From positions 819,001 to 883,000 of the forward strand of contig JARHVA010006306.1 in assembly GCA_037957365.1 (NCBI GenBank): a stretch of DNA of 64,000 bases. The letters run 5' to 3'. Made by a program: the position numbers and the translations under genes. Numbering within the stretch: the first letter of the stretch is position 1; each line of letters opens with the position of its first letter. The DNA comes from Torreya grandis (lineage: Eukaryota; Streptophyta; Pinopsida; Cupressales; Taxaceae). Positions 25,130 through 35,690 of this stretch are shown piece by piece. A model generated the notes under the pieces. It searched no databases. It was not told the origin of the DNA and worked only from the letters and a program-made list of their open reading frames with translations.

Positions 25130-25665
25130 TTTAGGAACCTTTCTCAAAGGACATTTAGAGGAAAGTGTCCTTCAAAAAAAATTTAAAAGACACTCAGGGG
25201 GAATAAAAGGACCCTTCAAAAAATTCTAAAGGGCATTTTCAAAGGAAACATCCCTTTGAAACTTTTCCAAAAGGAAACTTATGGGAAGAGAGGACCAAAA
25301 GTGACCCTTTGGAAAAATTCCCAAAGGGCACTTGGACAAAAATATCCCTTAAGAAGAATTCTAAAGGGGCATTTAGGAAAAGACCAAGCCAAAAGTACCC
25401 TTTAAAAAAATTGAAAGGAAACTTGGGGAAAAATTGCCCTTCAGATTTTTTTGAATGGTCACTTCGATGAAAAGTGCCCTTAAAAAAAAATATAAAGGGT
25501 CACTTAGAGGAAGAAACAAGGTGAAGTACCCTTTGAAATTTTTTTTAAAGGGTCACTTTGAGAAAAATTTCCCTTCGAAAAAAAACTGAAGGGACACTTG
25601 GGGGGAAAACAAGGTAAGGAAAAGTACCTTCAAAAAATTTTGAAGGGCACTTTAGGAAAAAATTA
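25130..25665. repeat. Array of imperfect palindromes in LTR1
   Basis: This is the homologue of 16025-16590, with the same CCCTTC - A/T centre - GAAGGG hairpin units. Hairpin arms are kept in some units (25534-25565, 25571-25593) and worn in others. Confidence 0.8.
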
Positions 25666-25877
25666 AGGCAAAGAAAAACCTAGGAAATTAAAATACAAAG
25701 GACACCCTTGGGACCTAAGATGAAAGGAAAAGTCTATTGGTTGAATATTTTGTCGATCACCATACTGATAAACAAAATAGGTCTGATTAGCCAAAGTAGG
25801 AAGATTGATCATCCAAATGTGTAGGTTTACCACATCAAAAGGGGACTAATCTCTCCTCTCATCAAGGGGAGGTTCCC

Positions 25878-25891
25878 TATATATATATATA
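25878..25891 (-). promoter_or_regulatory. Possible LTR1 TATA box
   Basis: A run of alternating TA preceded on the minus strand by GTT and followed by GGGAACC. The same run reads as a TATA box on either strand. If used on the minus strand it would be the element A promoter, and LTR2 would lack it because the surrounding segment is missing there. Confidence 0.35.
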
Positions 25892-27284
25892 AACAAGAAA
25901 ATAATACTCAAGGGTAGGACCAACCATCCATCTCTCTTTTTTCAAAGATGATGTGTGCAGATCAAAGGAGAAACTTCAAGGGAAATGATAGAAAGCACTC
26001 CTATTCTTTTAGAAGTACTATTCAACAAACCACAAGAATACTCCTGGTAGTAAAAGAAAAATGTAACTAAGGACATAGTAACTAGGAAATTGAGATGTAG
26101 CACAAAGTCTCCACCTGAATTGCTCAAGATTGAGATACAAAGGACAATGAGGGCACAAAGTCATCCTAAGGTCCTTTACACACAAATGAAAAGAAAAAAC
26201 ACTAAAAGGAAATTATGGGGGCACAAAGTCTCTCCATAGTTGACTTCAGGACACCTTCCTAACTAATTTCACTAATCCTGCTTGTTGAATTAAAAGATCA
26301 AAAAATATATTAAGGAAAAAGACAGAAGAACAGTTTCCCTAATAACAAAGATATCACAACACAAAAGTCTAAAAAGTCACTTGCTTTCCTATTCTAATAA
26401 CAAAATATGATCAACAAACTAAGTTCAAAGTCTCAGTAATGCCTTTCAATTTGGGTAGAGTTTCATTTTTTATTGTCAAAAAGAGATCAATTTACAATAA
26501 AAGAGAGTCACTTATATAGCCTCTTCAAAAAGGACTCAAGAATAGTAACACATCATGTTGCATTGATATTTGTTAAGAAACAAGCTATAATTTAGGGGCA
26601 TCTACCCATTTTCTTTTCTCAATGTAGGGAAACAAGTCACACTATTGAAAATTTGCATCTTTCAATGTCCACCTTGTGATCTAATCTTTCTTCATCATTC
26701 CTCCTTTTTTGGTTAATTAAATCAAGTCATGGATTCAATTTGCTATTATGTTCCTTAGTTACTTTTTGCTGGTCTTAACCTTAAAGCATTTGAATGTATT
26801 TAGGACCATATATTTAAATCTATAAATATCAACAACTATTTTATGAGCTTTGAAATTGATGTTCACACACCCATCAATACACTTTCAACAGCTAGTTCAC
26901 TATTCTAGAATTTGATGTCTTTGGGCACGTCACCCCTTGGTCTTTCTTTGGCTTTCCTATTTTGCATCCTCCCGAAGGGAAGGTGACCCTTCAACTTTAG
27001 GCAGTGTTTTTTAATTTGGCAGCCGAGAGTCCCCCGCAAGGGCACCTGCCCTTTGGGGTCCTTCAGTGGCCTTTTCTTTGGAGTCTCTCATAGACATTCC
27101 CACAGACTTTTTCCCTGGGCTCTCTCCGCGAACATTTTCCTTAGGCTTTTTCTGTGGTCATTTTCCCATGGATAAAAAGTCTGCAAAAATTTCCCATGGA
27201 CAAAAAGTGCATAGAATTGTTTTGATTGATTTACCTCTAATCTTTGGAAAATTCCTTTAGGTTTTCCTCCCACCGCTGCTTTCT

Positions 27285-27344
27285 CGAATTCCTTCAAACT
27301 TTTTGTCTGAAGGAATTCCTTCAGACAAAAGTTTGAAAGAATCG
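27285..27344. repeat. Large near-perfect palindrome with a perfect 30-bp core
   Basis: Positions 27301-27330 equal their own reverse complement, centred on GAATTC at 27315/27316. With a single bulged base at 27300 the arms extend to about 27285 and 27344 with only one or two more differences. It can extrude a hairpin of nearly 30 bp. Shorter relatives centred on AAGGAATTCCTT lie in both LTRs near 15975 and 25075. Confidence 0.9.
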
Positions 27345-27499
27345 TTTCTTTCATTAGTCTTTTTCAACTACCTTAAACAAAAATCCAAAAGAATTTACCT
27401 TTGAGGCCTTCTTTGAAAATGACCCTTCTGAAGGGTACTTTTATCGACCAAGTGCCCTTCACAAGGGCATTTGTCCTTTGGGAGGCTTCTTTGAATTTT

Positions 27500-28140
27500 T
27501 GCATTGAACTGCTCCTTTGAACTGACTGAGTGAACCATTTGATTGAACCAAAGCATTAAACTGCTTGGTTGAACCAAACATTAAACCAAGCCGATGAACC
27601 AAGCTTTGAACTGAAATGGTTCAAGTTGATGAACCCCTTTGATTGAACCACTCCTTTGAACAACTTTGATGAACCAAGCTTTGAATAAAGCTGATGGTTT
27701 AAGCTGATGATTTAAGCCGATGAACTAATTGAATGAACTAAAGCATTGAACCAACCATTGAACCAAGCTTTGGTTCAATGGTTCAAATGAAGCCTTTAAA
27801 CCAACTGATGATCCATTTGATTAAACCAAAGCAATGAACTTTGCCGATTGAACTTCACAGTTGTGTTGAGAGATTTTAAACCCATTGAACCAAATGCATT
27901 GAACCTATTTGTAGAAGACTTTTGAACCTAACTATAGAAGTCTTTGAACCTGGAAGTGATTTGAACTCTTGCTGTTGATGCTTGCTGATGGAAATTTTTG
28001 ATTGAACCAAGGTGCTAAAACAATCCAAAAAATGACTAAGTGTTGGAAACTGATTCTTTTGATTGAACCCACCTGTAGAAGCCTTTGAACCTATAGAAAT
28101 GAACCTGCCTATAGAGTCTGTATCAACCAAGTTTGTAGAG
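27500..28140. repeat. GAACC-word rich array
   Basis: Dozens of copies of short words such as TTGAACC, GATGAACC and ATTGAACCAA, spaced about 10-25 bp, with some reversed as GGTTCAA (27774-27786). It is not a clean tandem repeat but is strongly enriched. It is absent from LTR2. Confidence 0.7.
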
Positions 28141-28530
28141 TTCATATATTTTTGAGAAGCTTGAAAAATGAGGAATTTGAATGCCTAAGAAAAATTTTGA
28201 AAAGGGAAGAGACAATTTTGGTCTGTAGGACCAAAATAGTTCAAATGTTGTCCCAAAAATGAGTGATATTTATGGGGGACAACAAAGTCTAAGGAAAATA
28301 AATTTGAAGGGCAAAGAAAAATGAGCCCAAAGGGAAGAAAGAAGGGGAAGGAAAAAATGAAGGTAAAATAGAGCCCAAAGGGAAATAAATTACTTTAGGG
28401 GAAAATAATAAAGGAAAAATAGAAAAAAATAAATGGGATGAGGAAAAATAGGGGAAGCCCAACATAAAGAAGCCAAATCAACCAAGGACAAAACCAAAAA
28501 AAGGGGGGATAAAATTTGGTCAACAAATCC

Positions 28531-29600
28531 TTGATTAATCTCTTTAAGCATGGTGATGATATATTTTTCAAACATAGGTATGTCTAATTCGTTAAATAAT
28601 ACTTCATTCAAGGTGTCATAATCAAACATAGTCTAGTCAGGATCAAACTTCTTATACCAAGTATGGGTGTAATCAAGAAATGTTATCATGAACTATATTT
28701 ATTTATGATTAGACTAGGTTATACCCTAAGTGTGATATTTTAATTCACACTTGAACACATGCTCTATGACATTTTCTACACCTTTATACTTAGGAAAATG
28801 TCTAGCCATCTTGTAATAAATCTTAGACAAGGGAGTAGCTAATATCTAAGGTGCTTTTCCCCCTAGTACTTTCCTTGGTGGTGGTCCTCTAATTATCCCA
28901 ACCACAAGGCTAGGTGCTAGGATTATTATTATTTCTACCTACACCATTAATGATGATGTCAATATATGACTGAATAGTAAGACAGGGCCACTTACTTTAG
29001 GTTGTTTCTTAGGTTATGAAACTAACATTGGATGAAATGGAATGCTTGTTCTCACATTCTATTTGGTCGAGCTAGCACCCTAGGGTGTATAGGTATCCTC
29101 ACTTATCTCCTCATAAGGAAAAACTTATTCAATCATAAAATTATAGTCTAAGTTATAAAAATCATCAAAGTTGAGGTTGGTAATGGGGTAAATTATCAAT
29201 CTTTTATCTTTTTATGAGGGATCTAGTGTATGAGCATGTGTCATAGGTCTAAAAGGGGTAGGTGTATCTAGTGCATCTCTAATGGTTAAATTCTATAGGG
29301 AATGCAACCATTCTTCACCTATCAATTGTGCATCTTATTCTATGGATTCAAGGTTTCCCTCCTTTGGGTGATACTAGCATTCAAGATATCCTTCCCCATG
29401 TCCTTCCCACTCTCTACAAGTCCTCTCAACACTTCTAAATTATATAACTTCCATCAACCTATGCCTTTTCTTTTTATATACCTATCTCTTGAGATCTTAG
29501 GTGTCAAATTTTCTCATACCTTTCCATTGTGCTTTACCTACACATCCCTTCTTCCTAGTTGTGCTACTCATATGTGAGGGGACTTTATCCTTCCATTATC
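28531..29600 (-). pseudogene. Element B gag N-terminal part
   Basis: On the minus strand the readable order is PTPFRPMTHAHTLDPS, YPITNLNFDDFYNLDYNFMI, a proline/lysine-rich linker (PKKQPKVSGP), then MARHFPKYKGVENVIEHVFK with CELKYHT, and finally DYTHTWYKKFDPD, a stop, and MFDYDTLNEVLFNELDIPMF with KYIITMLKEINQGF (28390-28629). The FPKYKG and W-Y-K-F blocks look like the entry to a gypsy gag core. The frame runs straight into the outer end of element A LTR1 at 28525. The rest of gag resumes at 13013. Confidence 0.55.
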
Positions 29601-30100
29601 ATGGTTTAAAAATAATAATCCACCATCAAATTCCTAAGTTTTATGCCAAAATCTCTCATAAACATGGCTCTGGGTTCATGTAAGAACTACTATTCTACTT
29701 CTTCAGGGTGAGAGTATGTCGATACTACAAATTCAAGAATGTAGCTATTCAGCACCCCTTACCACCATTTGTATATGGATATAATCTAATTAGTGTCTAA
29801 TTTCTCAAGATTTTTTAGGTGATATTTTGTCCACTCAAGGCACTATCCGTATCTTATACTTTTATATGTCACATAAGTATCCAACCATTGGTATACCTGC
29901 TCAAGTAGTTCTCAAAAGAAAATATTGTATAAAGCATCATACAAATGGATCTGGACCCACTTCCTTAGTTTATATTCTCTATATTTTGGGTGCCTCAGCA
30001 CAAAACTATCTCTCACATGTTCTAGAAATTACTCAATGTTATCAAGGGAGAGTCAGAACATCATTCTAGTTTATCATTACAATAATAAAATTAAACACAG

Positions 30101-30118
30101 GTCTTTGCAATGAAACCA
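30101..30118 (-). other. Candidate primer-binding site of element B
   Basis: Three bases inside the LTR end, the minus strand reads TGGTTTCATTGCAAAGAC. It has the TGG start and right position of a PBS. I cannot assign a tRNA with confidence. It shares TGG and TTGC with the tRNA-Asp type but most other positions differ. Confidence 0.4.
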
Positions 30119-30121
30119 AAA

Positions 30122-31343
30122 TGTTGTAGAGAAGTTAGTGTTTTAAGTCATTAGCCTCTTTAGGTACTTATCTAGTTATCCAAGTTAGATCTAGACTTGC
30201 TATAACCTATAAAAAGCCTTGAATAAACCTATAATGCTCAACATTTATCACTCAACTACACTAGCATCACTTCATATAAAGTGCAAGCCTTGTGCACTCA
30301 CTTAAAGTGAAATAAAGAAAGGACTAGGGCCCACATTGAGCTAGTTGTGTCATGGTGTAACTCTATCCTCTAGGGACTTTGGTTATTAAAGTGGTAGTGG
30401 TAAGTTCATGGGTGTAAGCCATCCTTGGGTAGATTCAATTGTCTATTAGGTACAAGCCTATATGATGTGGTTTTATAGCTTCATGGTTACAAGCCTTTAG
30501 TTTCCTTGGATTATCATCACTCAAGAACTTAGAGGGTTTAATGGGATACTTAGATGAAAGACTTAGGCTTAAGATCACACTTTGGCATAGGTATCATCAT
30601 GAGACATGAAGTCTTTCCTACACTTATAGAATTTTTTTATATAAGGTGTTGATGTCATCATAATCTACAAGGATGACATGAATAGGCTAGGTTGAAATCT
30701 CATTGTGACTTAGTATTCATAATACAAATTTAAACATTACAACTACTTCAAACATTGTGAATACCATTCTTACATTAAGCCTATAACCATAACCATGTGA
30801 ACCAGACTAAAAACATTGGATTCAATGCCATTCCTCATTATAATAGTAGTTCAAATATATAGTATGTATCAATAGTAATTTAGAAAATGCCCATCTTAAA
30901 GTTTATAAAATATTAGAGGATCATATATGATCTTGGACATTTTATTGAGGAGCCTTTGAGGTGTGTATACTTAAACCTAAGCCAAAATAAAATATAACAT
31001 ATATAAACAATCTTATAGAGCTTCACTACTCCAACTCACCTCCTTTGACAATATGATTATACTTAGATTTTATAGCACTTAATAACATCATAGTGCCAAG
31101 GTGAAAGGGGCATGTTGAGTGCTATATTGGCACTAGATGAAATTAATTCCACTAGCCACACTACCCTACTTCTATTGTGGAATGATTTTCTCATATGGCC
31201 ACTTCTTGATGATGATTGGTTAGTCACCTAGCAACTGACACCATAAGATGACAAAACAAAACACATACCAATTGATTGTCTTTTTCCCAAATGTATACTA
31301 TGTTGGTGAAGATCCTATACTTATATGGATTTTAGGACCAACA
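30122..31343 (-). repeat. Element B 5-prime LTR
   Basis: Pair of 1161-2392, 1222 bp, in the same order throughout. Many single-base differences and small indels separate the two. The ends are TGTTG and CCAACA on the plus strand. Confidence 0.75.
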
Positions 31344-31790
31344 AGTATTCAACCAAATTGACTTAGAATTATAAATAGTTATAAGGTAGATTGCTTGTTG
31401 GTTATTATAATTTTCTATTTGGTCAACAAAATTGGTTTTTTTTATCCATTCATATGGATATAATTTTGTTGCTAGCACATACACATATATATCCTTTAAT
31501 GTGTAAAATTAACCTAGAACTTTTAAGTTTGAAAGAGAAATGTTGTTTTGTGATTAACGGGTCCTTGGACTATATGAATTTTTGTCTAGATTTTATTTAT
31601 TTGAATTGGCTATATAAGTATCTAAAAAGGCACAATTTAGCCATATGATTATATAATTCAATGTGGGGAAAATTTACATATTTTTACTATTTTATTTGAT
31701 GATTTGGTGCATTTGAAATAATTATACATGAAGCATTGGTTGGTTCTTTCCCTGCCATAAACTAAATAATTATGTTCCCCAAAATAATTC
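31344..31790. other. Unassigned stretch between B and C
   Basis: AT-rich, with one meaningless plus-strand frame (31391-31648) rich in hydrophobic residues. It could hold the worn start of C pol or of a protease-RT linker, but I see no motif. Confidence 0.4.
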
Positions 31791-31799
31791 AATATAGTT

Positions 31800-32470
31800 A
31801 TAAAAATGTGTATGTGCTTGGAAGTAAAGTCTGAATGACTCTTCAGAGTAGATCTCTAATGTTATGCTAGTTAGAAAAAAGATAAAAAGAATCAAAATCT
31901 ATATTGATTTCCATGATATAAATAAATATTGACTTAAGGATGATTTTCCATTTCAAAACATTGACATGATCATTGACTCCACAATGGGTTATGAAATGCT
32001 TTCATTAATGGATGGATTTTTAGGGTATAACTAGATTAGGATAGCACCAAAAGACCAACACAAAAAAACATTCCCCACTCCATAGGGAACATTTTGTTAT
32101 CATGCTATGCTCATTGGTCTTAAAAATAGAGGGGACACCTATCAAAGAGCCATGACCATCATATTTCATGATATGATGCATACCCTTGTTGAAGACTATG
32201 TCAATGATATTTTTGGCAAATCAAATAATAGGGCCAATAATCTAGTAGTGATAAATAGAATATTTTAAAGATTGCATGATTATAAAGTTAGTATTGATCC
32301 TAAGAAATATGTCTTTGGAATCACATCAAAAAAATTGATAGGTTTAATTATGTGTCATTGAGGAATTGAAGTCGATTGAGACAAAGTCCAAACCATAACA
32401 GAGATTCCACCACCTAATAATTTTAAGAAGCTCCATAGTTTATAAGGCAAGATCTAGTCTATCCGATTCT
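31800..32470 (+). pseudogene. Element C reverse transcriptase remnant
   Basis: Readable in one frame with stops: SNVMLVRKKIKRIKIYIDFH, DINKY, FQNIDMIIDSTMGYEMLSL, MDGFLGYN, IRIAPKDQHKKTF, TP-stop-GTFCYHAMLIGLKN, YQRAMTIIFHDMMHTLVEDY, VNDIFGKS, then DPKKYVFGITSKKLIGLIMC and GIEVD. This is the palm of a Tat-type RT. The first Asp (MDGF) is kept. The YVDD box reads YVND, so the second Asp pair is damaged. The Trp of TPWGT is a stop. Confidence 0.8.
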
Positions 32471-32599
32471 TCATATCATAGTTGATTGATGAATTCCATC
32501 CTTTTATGCATGTTCTAAATAAGGGAGTAATATTTCACTAGGATGATTACTACTAGGCAACTTTTCATCAGCTAAAGGACTATCTATCAAATCCACATA

Positions 32600-33010
32600 T
32601 TTTGTTACCTTCTATGCTAGGAAAGCCATTCTTGTTATATCTATCCATTATTGACAATGCCCTAGGGGCACTTTTGGCTTAGAATGATGATAATGGAAAA
32701 GAGCATGTTCTGTACTATCTAATCCATACACTAGTTGTGTATGAATAAAATTATATGCCCATAGAAAAATCCTATTTAGCCATAGTCTTCATAGTTCATA
32801 AATTTCACCATTGCATGTTAAACAATAAGACCATGTTTATTTCAAAAGTAGATCTACTCAAGTATCTACTATCTAAAATATCTTTACAAGGTCGTATGGT
32901 TATATTTATCATGCTTATCAATGAGTTTGACATCAAGTACATCAACCAAAAATCCATTAAGGGGAAATTTAATGTAGAGAAACTTGTTGAAATACCCCTT
33001 GGTAATATAT
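32600..33010 (+). pseudogene. Element C RNase H remnant
   Basis: The frame reads FLLYLSIIDNALGALLA, KEHVLYYLIHTLVVYE, then the open frame 32755-33012: MPIEKSYLAIVFIVHKFHHC, NNKTMFISKVDLLKYLLSKI, GRMVIFIMLINEFDIKYINQ, KSIKGKFNVEKLVEIPL. These are the canonical gypsy RNase H blocks including the YP-IEK and SKVDPLKYL stretches. The first catalytic Asp region is replaced (SIIDNALG). Confidence 0.8.
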
Positions 33011-33084
33011 AGTCATTCACATTCTAATTTCTTGATGAATCCATAATTACCATCATTGACACACCTCTTGATGAACAACACTAG

Positions 33085-33440
33085 AATTTGTATTTTGATG
33101 GATCATTCACATCACATGGATTGGGTGTAGGATTGGCTTTCCTTGTACCAACAACATGGCTAAATATGAATAACTTGTTGTAAGACTTTGACAATTGTTG
33201 CAATGGAACATATCTAATCTCAAGGTTGATGGTGATTCTCAGTTAGTCATTAATTAGGCTATAGATCACTTTTAGAATAAGGATGACAAGTTGGTCCCAT
33301 ATAAGTCCATGGTTAACACTCTTAAGTAGTAGATTTTTGACATTTAGTTTGAGCATATACCAAGGGAAAGAAACATAACTATTGATATTATGGCCACTAC
33401 TAGATCTCTGATTCAACAAATGGACACAACTAAAGAGTAT
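33085..33440 (+). pseudogene. Element C second RNase H-like domain
   Basis: After the canonical RNase H the sequence reads YFDGSFTSHGLGVGLAFLVP. A short deletion appears to follow, then NMAKYE, WNISNLKVDGDSQLVIN and KDDKLVPYKSM, then EHIPRERNITIDIMATT. The FDGS, (A)KYE and GDSQLV blocks match archaeal-type RNase H. Asp in FDG and GDS is kept and the middle Glu is retained. About 20 residues between strands 1 and the helix are missing. Confidence 0.75.
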
Positions 33441-33659
33441 TAGTTCCTTGTCAAGAATTTGCTAGCACCAGTTCATGAATATTCAACTATCATGATGATT
33501 TGTGATATTGTTTGTCCTATCTCTATCTAGTACTTAGACCTGTATAATTACATACATGACCAAATTATACCACCTGACCTATCCCAAAATAAATCTAAAG
33601 TCTTCATCCATTGAACCACTCATTATACCTTACTTGGATCAACCCTTTATTATTGTAGG

Positions 33660-34790
33660 TAGTTTTTATGGAACTCTACTTCATTATTTAACTTTGGAAA
33701 AATCTACGATAGCATTATGAGAAGTTAAAAAATGAGTATGTAAATCCCACACCAATGGGGGAATCTTGTCCAAAAATATCTTGTATACTAGTTATTATAG
33801 ACCCATAAAGGATGCATATGTAGTTGTTTATGTAAAGAAGAGTGATAAGTGTCAATGGCATGCAAATCTAATTCATGCCTTGGCTAAAATTTTAAAACCA
33901 ATATTTATACCATGTAATTTTGATACATGGGGCCTCAACCTCATTGGGAAGATCAATCCCACCTCATTTGATAGACATAAACATATCCTTATTTACATTG
34001 AATACACGATGTGGGTTGAAGTTATACCCCTCACTTACATGATTGGAAAGAAAAATTCCAAGATCATTTTAACCATCTCATTTGCCACTATAGTATCCCT
34101 TATAACATTATATCTAATAATGGAGGTTCATTCAAAAACAAGTATTTCAAAAATCTATTTTCCAAATAAAACATCACATAAAAAAATTCTACAACATATT
34201 ACCCTCAAGGTAATGGGTAGGTTGAAACATCAAACAAAAATTTTATCAACATTCTCAAAATGATTTCCAATGATGCCAGTCATGATTGGCACCTTTAGAT
34301 ATTTTCACCCTTTAGGCATACCATAGTAGTCACCATACACCCATAAGAGTCACTCTATATTTACTTGTTTATGGTACTAAGGCCATTCTTCCCATTAAGG
34401 CTAAGTTGCCTTCTCTATTCATCTCTTTCAAGCATGTCTTAGATGACATATTGAGTAGTTCAACAGAAAGAGGTATAGTTACTTCATGAGGAACACATGG
34501 ATGTAGTAAACAATCTCAAATCCTATCATAATTGACTTTGAGGCCACTATAATTAGTGTGTGAAACATAGATAATTTGAATTTGGTGATATTTTCCGTAA
34601 AGATAACCAAAATAATACCACAACTAAAAAGAAGCATAAAGGCAAGTTAAAACCCAAATAGGTTGGTCCTTTCATCATTATTTAAAATAAATAGAATAGG
34701 AACATACACGGTTGCCACACTAGATGGACATAAACATGATGAGACAATGAACATTATCCACCTCAAGTGATACTATGCTTAACTGACTTG
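33660..34790 (+). pseudogene. Element C integrase remnant
   Basis: The zinc-binding side has GGILSKNILYTSYYRPIKDA, a lost histidine, and KSDKCQWHANLIHA (33766-34263). The core follows with WGLNLIGKINPTSFDRHKHI, LIYIEYTMWVEVI (first Asp now Glu), then a frameshift near 34080 to SIPYNIISNNGGSFKNKYF (second Asp now Asn) and YYPQGNG, VETSNKNFINILKMI, where the Glu is kept. The end reads LLVYGTKAILPIKAKLPS, VKPK, VGPFIII and VATLDGHKHDETMNIIHLK. The frameshift and stops inactivate it. Confidence 0.8.
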
Positions 34791-35140
34791 GTGTATTGTT
34801 TATAATGACCATTTTAAGTTGTACCATATTATCAATATTCTTCTTTATACTATAACATTTTAACATCCTATCATCCTACCAACCTATCACTTTTTCATAT
34901 CACATATCCATTTTACCATACCTTCCCCATCAACCAAGTTGATTTCGACCTCCTTACTTGGCCCTATGACCTTGGTTTCATTCCATTTGGCTCTATAATG
35001 ATTTTTAGTTAGAGGATTTAGATTTAGTTTCATTATTGATTTCACACATTTCATATAGAGATAACATTTTGGAGTAGTAAGAGAATAATTTGGTAGTTTT
35101 ATCTTTCATTTCCTATTCTAGTCTCTATATTAAGTGTGCC

Positions 35141-35260
35141 TAATTATAACCACCTATAGGTAAATTAGTGTCTCATTAGTCTTGTTACTAATTATAACTG
35201 CCTATGGGGAAATTAGTATCATTAACCTATGTTTTTGTAACCACATATGGGTAAATTAGG
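35141..35260. repeat. Three-copy repeat of a TATAAC-CCTATGGGTAAATTA word
   Basis: Copies of AATTATAACYRCCTATGGG begin at 35142, 35190 and (worn) 35233, spaced 43-48 bp. The same core recurs with a stricter 56-bp period at 36693-36950. Confidence 0.7.
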
Positions 35261-35477
35261 GGAAAATTTTGTTTGTCATGCCTTAACATACCAACTAACC
35301 ATTATTATGTTGTATTGTGCCTTTATACCAATTGTGCATATTTTATTTGAATTGGTTGCTACATTAGTTAGATTATTCTATTGTAAGGCATAAATATAGT
35401 GACTTGAGGCCTCATCTTGGGACTATGTAGGTTGCACTTGATACTTGTTTAAGTCACCTTAGTCCCACTTTTCATGC

Positions 35478-35690
35478 ACTATCATCATTTTGAAGGTAAC
35501 CTAACACACCTCTCTCACCATTTTATGAGAAACCTAAGCCATTATCATGCCATTTTATTAACAACCTAAGCCATGTTCTCACCATTTTACAAGAAACCTA
35601 AGCCATGCTCTCACCATTTTATGATCAACCCCAGAAATACTCTCACTATATTATGAGCATATTAAGGAACACTCTTTCCATTTTTTTAGC
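35478..35690. repeat. 32-bp minisatellite, about six copies
   Basis: The word CCTAAGCCAT or a variant occurs at 35500, 35533, 35565, 35597 and 35629, at steps of 33, 32, 32 and 32, with a worn sixth near 35661. Units share CTCTCACCATTTTA. Confidence 0.9.

Larger units (their letters stand above)
25736..28290. other. 2555-bp segment present in LTR1 and absent from LTR2
   Basis: It is bounded by AAAGTCT at 25729-25735 and AAAGTCT at 28284-28290. LTR2 has one AAAGTCT at the corresponding point. Either it is an insertion with a 7-bp target repeat, or LTR2 lost it by deletion between short direct repeats. It includes a (TA)n/TATA block, a CpG-bearing stretch at 26930-27340, more CCCTTC/GAAGGG palindromes, a 30-bp perfect palindrome and a GAACC word array. 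The similar palindromes suggest it belongs to the LTR, so a deletion in LTR2 seems more likely. No coding motif was seen in it. Confidence 0.6.
13035..28525 (-). mobile_element. Element A: composite Ty3/gypsy element nested in B
   Basis: On the minus strand the order is LTR1 (28525-23122), primer-binding site, gag, PR, extra RNase H, RT, RNase H, IN, LTR2 (16875-14041), primer-binding site, then a second gag cut off at 13035. LTR-internal-LTR-partial internal suggests either two A copies joined by unequal recombination or a second copy lost by deletion. LTR1 starts TGTTGACC on the minus strand and the five bases outside it are aatcc on the plus strand. No matching aatcc lies at the left end, which fits truncation there. 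Confidence 0.75.
23122..28525 (-). repeat. Element A LTR1 (5404 bp, with an extra 2555-bp segment)
   Basis: The minus strand starts TGTTGACC at 28525 and ends CCCAACA at 23122. Without 25736-28290 it would be 2849 bp, very close to LTR2 (2835 bp), and it aligns with LTR2 on both sides. It holds the second palindrome array (25130-25665). It is the 5-prime LTR of the more complete A internal region. Confidence 0.75.
1161..31343 (-). mobile_element. Element B: old Ty3/gypsy element split by nested element A
   Basis: Two related direct repeats of about 1.23 kb (1161-2392 and 30122-31343) begin TGTTG and end CAACA on the plus strand and bracket the region. Between them, on the minus strand, lie a gag N-terminus (28.5-29.6 kb), gag zinc knuckles (12.70-12.82 kb), PR (11.4-11.8 kb), RT (9.4-10.2 kb), RNase H (8.85-9.3 kb) and IN (7.6-8.6 kb). 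Gag is interrupted by element A (13.0-28.5 kb). Removing A leaves about 14.7 kb in the normal order for the family, apart from a gag-like block between PR and RT. The LTRs differ at many positions, so the insertion is old. No target duplication is recognisable. Confidence 0.75.

Noticed and set aside
25878..25891. A host gene promoter on the plus strand
   Set aside because: No plus-strand gene follows; the TA run is better explained as an LTR feature or a simple repeat.
27066..27577. Short frames on both strands in the GC-richer part of LTR1
   Set aside because: They run through palindromes, share no domain and are not kept in LTR2.
1156..31348. Target-site duplication for element B
   Set aside because: The five bases on each side (ataga and agtat) do not match; no convincing duplication is left.
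31391..31648. Plus-strand 85-residue frame
   Set aside because: Hydrophobic and Leu/Tyr-rich without any motif; typical for AT-rich DNA.
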